Assembly: GCA_025602905.1 (NCBI GenBank)
Contig: JAHLKI010000009.1
Coordinates: 806,001 to 870,000 of the forward strand
Source of the DNA: Phlyctochytrium arcticum
Lineage: Eukaryota; Chytridiomycota; Chytridiomycetes; Chytridiales; Chytridiaceae
DNA: 64,000 bases
Direction: 5' to 3'
Below, piece by piece: positions 59,605 through 64,000 of this stretch. Positions within the stretch are counted from its first letter, which is position 1. Every line of letters begins with the position of its first letter. A model generated the notes under the pieces. The model did no database searches. It was given only the letters and a program-made list of their open reading frames with translations, and had not been told where the DNA came from. Made by a program: the position numbers and the translations under genes.

Positions 59605-60757
59605 TGGCCCAACTATCGCATTGCTTGTGGGAATTTGGGAAACTTCTCCAATGGAAGTTGGTCTGCAAAAGCCCAGGCAAAAGCCTTGCCGGAGCTGAGT
59701 GGCTGTGAACGCCGTTTATGCCCTTTTCAAATATTCACTGAAGACGCGTTCAGGAACTTCAGAGACGCGTTCGTGCGAACCTGGATTCACTCCCAGATTG
59801 CCAGATTTACTCCCAATCCTTCTCCTCACCTCACGAAGTCCGGACCTACCCGAAGGCGTATGGATGCGTACATGAGATGTACTCGAACGAATGGAATGGC
59901 ACCAACAATTGGAGATCGTGTTCGCCGCGCAACTGTTTTGGAGATCACTTGAGGTATAAATTTCCTCAACAATGTGATAGACCCGTACCTGATCTTATTC
60001 GATCCAGGTCCAAGTCTTAGTAAGGCGTAATTCCTATGGTTTGCCTCCACCACTCCCAACGTCATTCAAATTGCTGTTGCTGCGCGTTCTTCAAAACGTA
60101 CCGGACATTGGCACAGCTTCTGTGTCTCATACGTCTCTGAATGTGTATTGAGCCTGCACCCGCCTTGTTCATTCGGACTGTAGAGACACGCTTATCGTCT
60201 ACCTAAGATTCACTTGGAAGACCAGTACAGTATATGGGAAAACGGAGTTCGGCTGATATGAGTTTGCGAAATATCGAATTGGAGCTGAGATTCACTCATT
60301 CTGATTTCTGATGGCCGCGAAAGGATTGAACCCTGACCCAAACCGCCAATCATTTGGAGTCTGTCCCCGATGCAGATTCGTACGAAAACCTTGAGTTTGA
60401 TGGTGACGTGGATATCATGTAGGAAGGAACTTGGAGACAAGGACGAAGACGCGGTGAACGGGAGCCTGCTGAAAGACTTGTCCAATGCGATATTGGCTGT
60501 GGCGCTAGCTTCCGCAATAGCGCCATTGCCGGAGCTGCACAGTGGCATTCGGCCATCGACAGATCTCACCGCTTTTCGACGTGGCCGCCAGGGGGTTCGT
60601 GGCGCGAATAGGGCCTGACTTGGCCAGGGTGGAGGACGCAATTCCAACGATGAACTTCAACTACAAAGGCCATATGGGAAACGCTCACTGTCATCAACGA
60701 ACCGCTGCTCATTGGTATCACACTGTCTGATCTGGGCCAATCTATCTGGGTTCGTCA
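59605..60757. other. Upstream of the helicase; no gene seen
   Basis: About 1.15 kb with short overlapping frames on both strands. A frame at 60370-60618 (KDLSNAILAVALASAIAPLP) precedes the duplicated segment but has no further support. Confidence 0.35.
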
Positions 60758-61295
60758 TTTGCAAGACTTGATCCGACTTACCTGTCCCGAACGCACCGAT
60801 GAAGAGAATATTGCCGTCTTCCTTGCCGGCAATCAGCCTCCGTTGCCGGAAGAGGCTATTGTTGCAACCACCACAAGTAACCACCAAGAACCGCTTTTGT
60901 CCAATGAAGACCTGGAGTTTTGATTAATCGAGCTCATTTTGATCCAGGTCGCAAGGAAATAGCCGTACATCTCGCTGCGAAAAGCGACAACGTGTCGGCG
61001 GTTGCGGCGATCTTGAGGATCAGTGAAAAGAACATCTATCGTTGGAGAAAACACTACGCAGGAACTGGCGATGTCGAAGGATCTGAGACTCTAGTTCTCC
61101 CTACTTCCTCTGAAGTTCATCCTTTGCAAGAGTTGATCCGACTTTCTTGTCCCGAACGCACCGACGAAGAAAACATCGCCGTCTTCCTTGCCGGCAATCA
61201 GCCTCCGTTGCCGGAAGAGGCTATCGATGCAACCACCACAAGTAACCATCAAGCACAGCTTATGTCGAACGAAGACCTGAAGTTTTGGTTTATCG
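60758..61295. repeat. Segment duplicated in direct orientation
   Basis: Copies at about 60758-60932 and 61123-61295 both encode IRLxCPERTDEENIAVFLAG and NQPPLPEEAI. They are about 88-90 percent identical by eye. The first copy ends in a TGA that the second reads through as TGG. Confidence 0.85.
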
Positions 61296-61399
61296 AGATG
61301 GTTGACAAGCAATTGACGGCGACCTTGAACCAAGTTGATCAAGTTGATGCAGACGCAAATCCTGGTAAACAAAAGAAAATGTTTCTGAGGACGCAATGA
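60920..61399 (+). CDS. Helix-turn-helix protein, transposase-like N-terminus
   Basis: 159 codons, intronless. Residues 8-52 (GRKEIAVHLAAKSDNVSAVA then ILRISEKNIYRWRKHYAGTG) form a helix-turn-helix of the type found at the start of Tc1/mariner and IS630 transposases. The rest is the duplicated acidic segment and a Gln/Asp-rich tail; no DDE domain follows. A further open frame at 61396-61620 (EDAMILMQLADDVLAFFTEI) might be joined by an intron. It could be a domesticated or truncated transposase, or a fungal regulator. Confidence 0.5.
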   Translation: MINRAHFDPGRKEIAVHLAAKSDNVSAVAAILRISEKNIYRWRKHYAGTGDVEGSETLVLPTSSEVHPLQELIRLSCPERTDEENIAVFLAGNQPPLPEEAIDATTTSNHQAQLMSNEDLKFWFIEMVDKQLTATLNQVDQVDADANPGKQKKMFLRTQ

Positions 61400-61828
61400 T
61401 ACTAATGCAATTGGCAGACGATGTCTTGGCCTTTTTCACTGAGATTGTTATGAATGGTGAACTCGAACTGCCTCCCGCTGCCCAAATTATTATCGCAAAT
61501 ACCCTGAGGTTGGGCTGTTTGAACCGACAGGGGAGTCGGAGCGAAAGCACAACCCATAACTGGGATCTTCGAAAGGAAAGATGTATGGTACGGTCCATCC
61601 CCCGGCTAAAGAAGTTTGACTTTTAAAGCTTGCTATTTACGCTGGTCCAATACGGGCTGTTGTCCTTGACCGAAGCTTATTTTTTAAATTTCAGAAATTC
61701 TGGCTGCAATGGGCGCATGAATGGTACATTCGGGAGAATATGAGATAGTCTATACCGAAAGGCAGCATTGGTGACTGAGCGAAAAGTTACTTACTTGGAT
61801 GCGGTAGGAGTGACATTCGCGGTTAAAT

Positions 61829-62419
61829 ATGCTTTACAACAGGCCTAAACTCTTCTCTGACAGGTTCGACCGGCTGAGAAATAATCCTACTCTCAGCTAT
61901 GAAAGCGCCCCGGCCGACATCAAGGCAATAGTGAATCTATATCGAGATCAAAGTGTCACCCATGCCCAAAGACTGGCAACATTAGCACAAGCACATGCAT
62001 GCAGCGGCGTAATAGAGGTGGGAGGGGCACTCGCAGTTCATATGCTTTTCGAGGGGAGCGGAGCGTATTTCAGCCACGATTTTGTCCCCTTGTTGTTGAC
62101 CCAAGGCTTGCAACAAATAGAAAACAAGCCGGTAGCAGGAATGGTGGTGATACGGCAAGGGGAGGTGACGTTGCGGCTAGCCATCGAGACTTATACCCAA
62201 AGAAAAACCGACTCAGAATGCTGGTTCGGATTCATAGCGTGGCATGGCGGTACGACCGGTGATAGGCGTCGAGAATTCCCATGTGTGCCGCAAATCCAAG
62301 GCCCGCGACTCCCTAACGAAACCGCTCTAACAGATCCTGACGGTGCGGAACAGTATGCGAGGATAGCCGAGAAAAAAGCTGCTGCAAATGACCATTTCAA
62401 TCTGGAGGATGTGAACTAA
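61829..62419 (+). CDS. Hypothetical protein, intronless
   Basis: 196 codons from ATG 61829 with balanced composition (YESAPADIKAIVNLYRDQSV, FGFIAWHGGTTGDRRREFP). No family is recognised and no membrane segment is evident. It lies between the HTH ORF and the recombinase remnant, so it may belong to a mobile element. Confidence that it is a gene rests on length and composition only. Confidence 0.45.
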   Translation: MLYNRPKLFSDRFDRLRNNPTLSYESAPADIKAIVNLYRDQSVTHAQRLATLAQAHACSGVIEVGGALAVHMLFEGSGAYFSHDFVPLLLTQGLQQIENKPVAGMVVIRQGEVTLRLAIETYTQRKTDSECWFGFIAWHGGTTGDRRREFPCVPQIQGPRLPNETALTDPDGAEQYARIAEKKAAANDHFNLEDVN

Positions 62420-62829
62420 GCGGATCACTCGCAAGAGATCGATTCAACAAACACCCTACGGAAACTACTGGGACTACAAGATCTACTTCGGCTACATGCA
62501 TGAGAATCTGGACGTCTGTCTGAGGGGGAGTCTTGGAGTTTGACCTCTGCCTACCCCCGCACCCTCTGTCTCTTTGTGCTTCAACCATTTTCGACCATTA
62601 CATCGTCTCTTGTCCTCTCTGGCAAATAAAATGCAACACCGTTTGTTTTATGTTCCAAACGCCTTATAATACAGTTTTGCTTACAGTACTGTCCCTATCA
62701 CATTCCATCCTTGTGTTTGGCTGGACAGACGGTGCAAGGATACAAATCTTGTTTTATGGAAGTTTCTCTTTTGGCTCAACCTCATCCAAAAGGAAGTTTG
62801 AAAGCGAGTGTTGAGTTCATCAACCCATG

Positions 62830-63290
62830 CTGGAATTCACGTCCTCCCAGCTTGTCTAAGTTTTGCCAAGGCCCAGTAAAGTTCTCCGCCGCTCAAGCTT
62901 CGCAGTCGGCCCGAGGAACCAGTTGCGTGTGTGGGCCGATTACCGTCCTTCCGCAGGAACAGGTCGCGTTTGTCCCGCGTGAATTTCATCCCGGACTACC
63001 AAATACAGGAGCATGGCCTCTACTGGATGGCATCCATTTGGCAACGCTTGCAATGCGGCGCTGTCCGTGATCTTGATATACGTGCCCCGGGTAGAATCGA
63101 TCGTTTTTTCCTGCTCGGCAGGTGGAATTCGCACTCGGCCGTAGATATCTTCGTTTCAGCGAGTCGTGGTAGTTTCCTCCGTTCCCAAAAGCCTATGTTT
63201 TTCGGTCTGACAACTTCCCCTAACCGACACAGCCCGAAAAACGCGCTGGTCAGCAACGCTGAGACCAATCTGTCATCGTAATCCATAAAC
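62830..63290 (-). pseudogene. Tyrosine recombinase remnant (Crypton-like)
   Basis: Minus strand. The frame from 63286 reads DRLVSALLTSAFFGLCRLGE then VVRPKN, matching the first catalytic-Arg block (LxAFFGLLRLGEL) of fungal Crypton-type tyrosine recombinases. Around 63120-63130 the sense passes to another frame that reads KTIDSTRGTYIKITDSA and AMLLYLVVRDEIHAG, as expected next in these enzymes, so a frameshift lies between. Later TRNWFLG (about 62915) resembles the block before the HxxR motif. No intact HxxR or Tyr block was found. Confidence 0.6.
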
Positions 63291-63349
63291 TTCAGCCCCC
63301 GTCGTATACGCTCTACATCAGAAACGGGGCTCTACGCCTGGGCCGCTCC

Positions 63350-64000
63350 CAGGCCCCACCGCCCTCAGAACTTCTTGATACCCTCTCTGAAGTCCTTGAC
63401 GTCAGGGTCGCCCATAATTGCCTCCCATCGCCGTCTAAACCCCAATCCAACGAAAAAATAACTAGCTTCATACAGGGATAAACTGGAAAAAAAATCCTAA
63501 TTGCGAGGTCCCTAGCGTTCTCTTGAACGCAGCGTGCGAGCTTTCGACTTTGGGACGATGATAATGTGACCGATATGCTCGAACATCAACGAGCCACGCG
63601 GCACAGAACTTTGTCTTGTACCCGCGCGACCCAAGCGTTTTCAATATACTCCACGCACAGTCGCGGAATGTGGAGTTTCATCTCCTCCCACTTCTCATCA
63701 AACTCATCTTGGTCCTTGGTGCCGAGGACGAGGTTTGACCATTTTTTCAGAAACACTGGGAACGTCCACTGGTTGCTTCCTTTCAATTTCCAAGGTGGGG
63801 AAATCTCGCTGGTGGCGAGCCTTAATATTGCTCTGAAGATGCCAGTAGCATAGTTGGTGGGTAGCCAGTGGGAAAACGTTGCTGACGGCGTTCATTAGGG
63901 CGTTGTCGGCGTCTGTGATGATGACACCCGGATCAACAATGATTGCGTGTTCGACAAACGCTTCCAAGATCTAGTCGGTACTGCCCGACTGAAAAGTTCA
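63350..64000 (-). pseudogene. MULE transposase remnant, continues past the window edge
   Basis: Minus strand. DPGVIITDADNALMNAVSNV then THQLCYWHLQSNIKAR is the catalytic Asp and C-W-H block of Mutator-like (MULE/FAR1) transposases. After about 63800 the frame is lost and resumes in another as FPVFLKKWSNLVLGTK and FDEKWEEMKLH, then a third frame carries VESSHAAFKRTLG (about 63555), the conserved E-x-x-H-A-x-x-K block. At least two frameshifts therefore break the gene. Confidence 0.75.

Noticed and set aside
59826..60065. Minus-strand 79-codon frame upstream of the helicase
   Set aside because: No protein-like motifs, no splice partner, and composition similar to random frames.

Overview
The window is nuclear DNA of an intron-rich fungus. 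Most recognised genes carry several short GT-AG introns of about 38-80 nt, TATA-type promoters can be seen, and the genes are typical opisthokont housekeeping genes (LSM12, YEATS/Yaf9, RFC clamp-loader subunit, Rai1/DXO, Pho85-type cyclin, I78 inhibitor). Two genes point to an early-diverging, probably zoosporic (chytrid-like) lineage rather than Dikarya: a CDKL-type kinase, a family tied to cilia and flagella, and a homologue of the degenerate meiotic MCM protein MCMDC2. This placement is inference from gene content only.

Layout. (1) 1-33.6 kb is a compact gene block: a low-complexity protein cut by the left edge, LSM12, Yaf9, a vacuolar-type amino-acid transporter, a Gly-rich small protein, RFC, a mitochondrial-type PPR protein, MCMDC2, an RA-PH adaptor, an I78 inhibitor, Rai1/DXO, the CDKL kinase, a USP25/28-Ubp2-type deubiquitinase, a zinc-motif hypothetical gene and a PHOSPHO-type HAD phosphatase. 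Neighbours are often head-to-head with short shared promoters (RFC/PPR, USP/hypothetical, I78/Rai1). (2) 33.6-53.8 kb is an accessory island: tandem duplications, an intact tRNA-Thr(CGT) with two decayed copies inside a duplicated repeat, a MITE-like element with 18-bp inverted ends, a long two-ORF unit of unknown family, a three-exon unknown gene followed by 5 kb of decayed copies, a Pho85-type cyclin as a lone conserved gene, diverged repeats, a DDE-transposase remnant and an unknown protein ending in CEHG...CxxC repeats. (3) 53.8-59.6 kb holds one very large ZNFX1-type helicase gene with NF-X1-like cysteine clusters. (4) 59.7-64 kb is again accessory: a duplicated segment around a helix-turn-helix ORF, an intronless unknown ORF, a broken tyrosine recombinase (Crypton-like) and a broken MULE transposase running off the right edge.

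Functional themes: chromatin and replication (Yaf9, RFC), meiotic recombination (MCMDC2), RNA quality control and RNA silencing (LSM12, Rai1/DXO, ZNFX1-type helicase), ubiquitin turnover (USP) and signalling (RA-PH, CDKL, cyclin). Splice junctions were read by eye and checked for reading-frame continuity; they are predictions, not transcript data.
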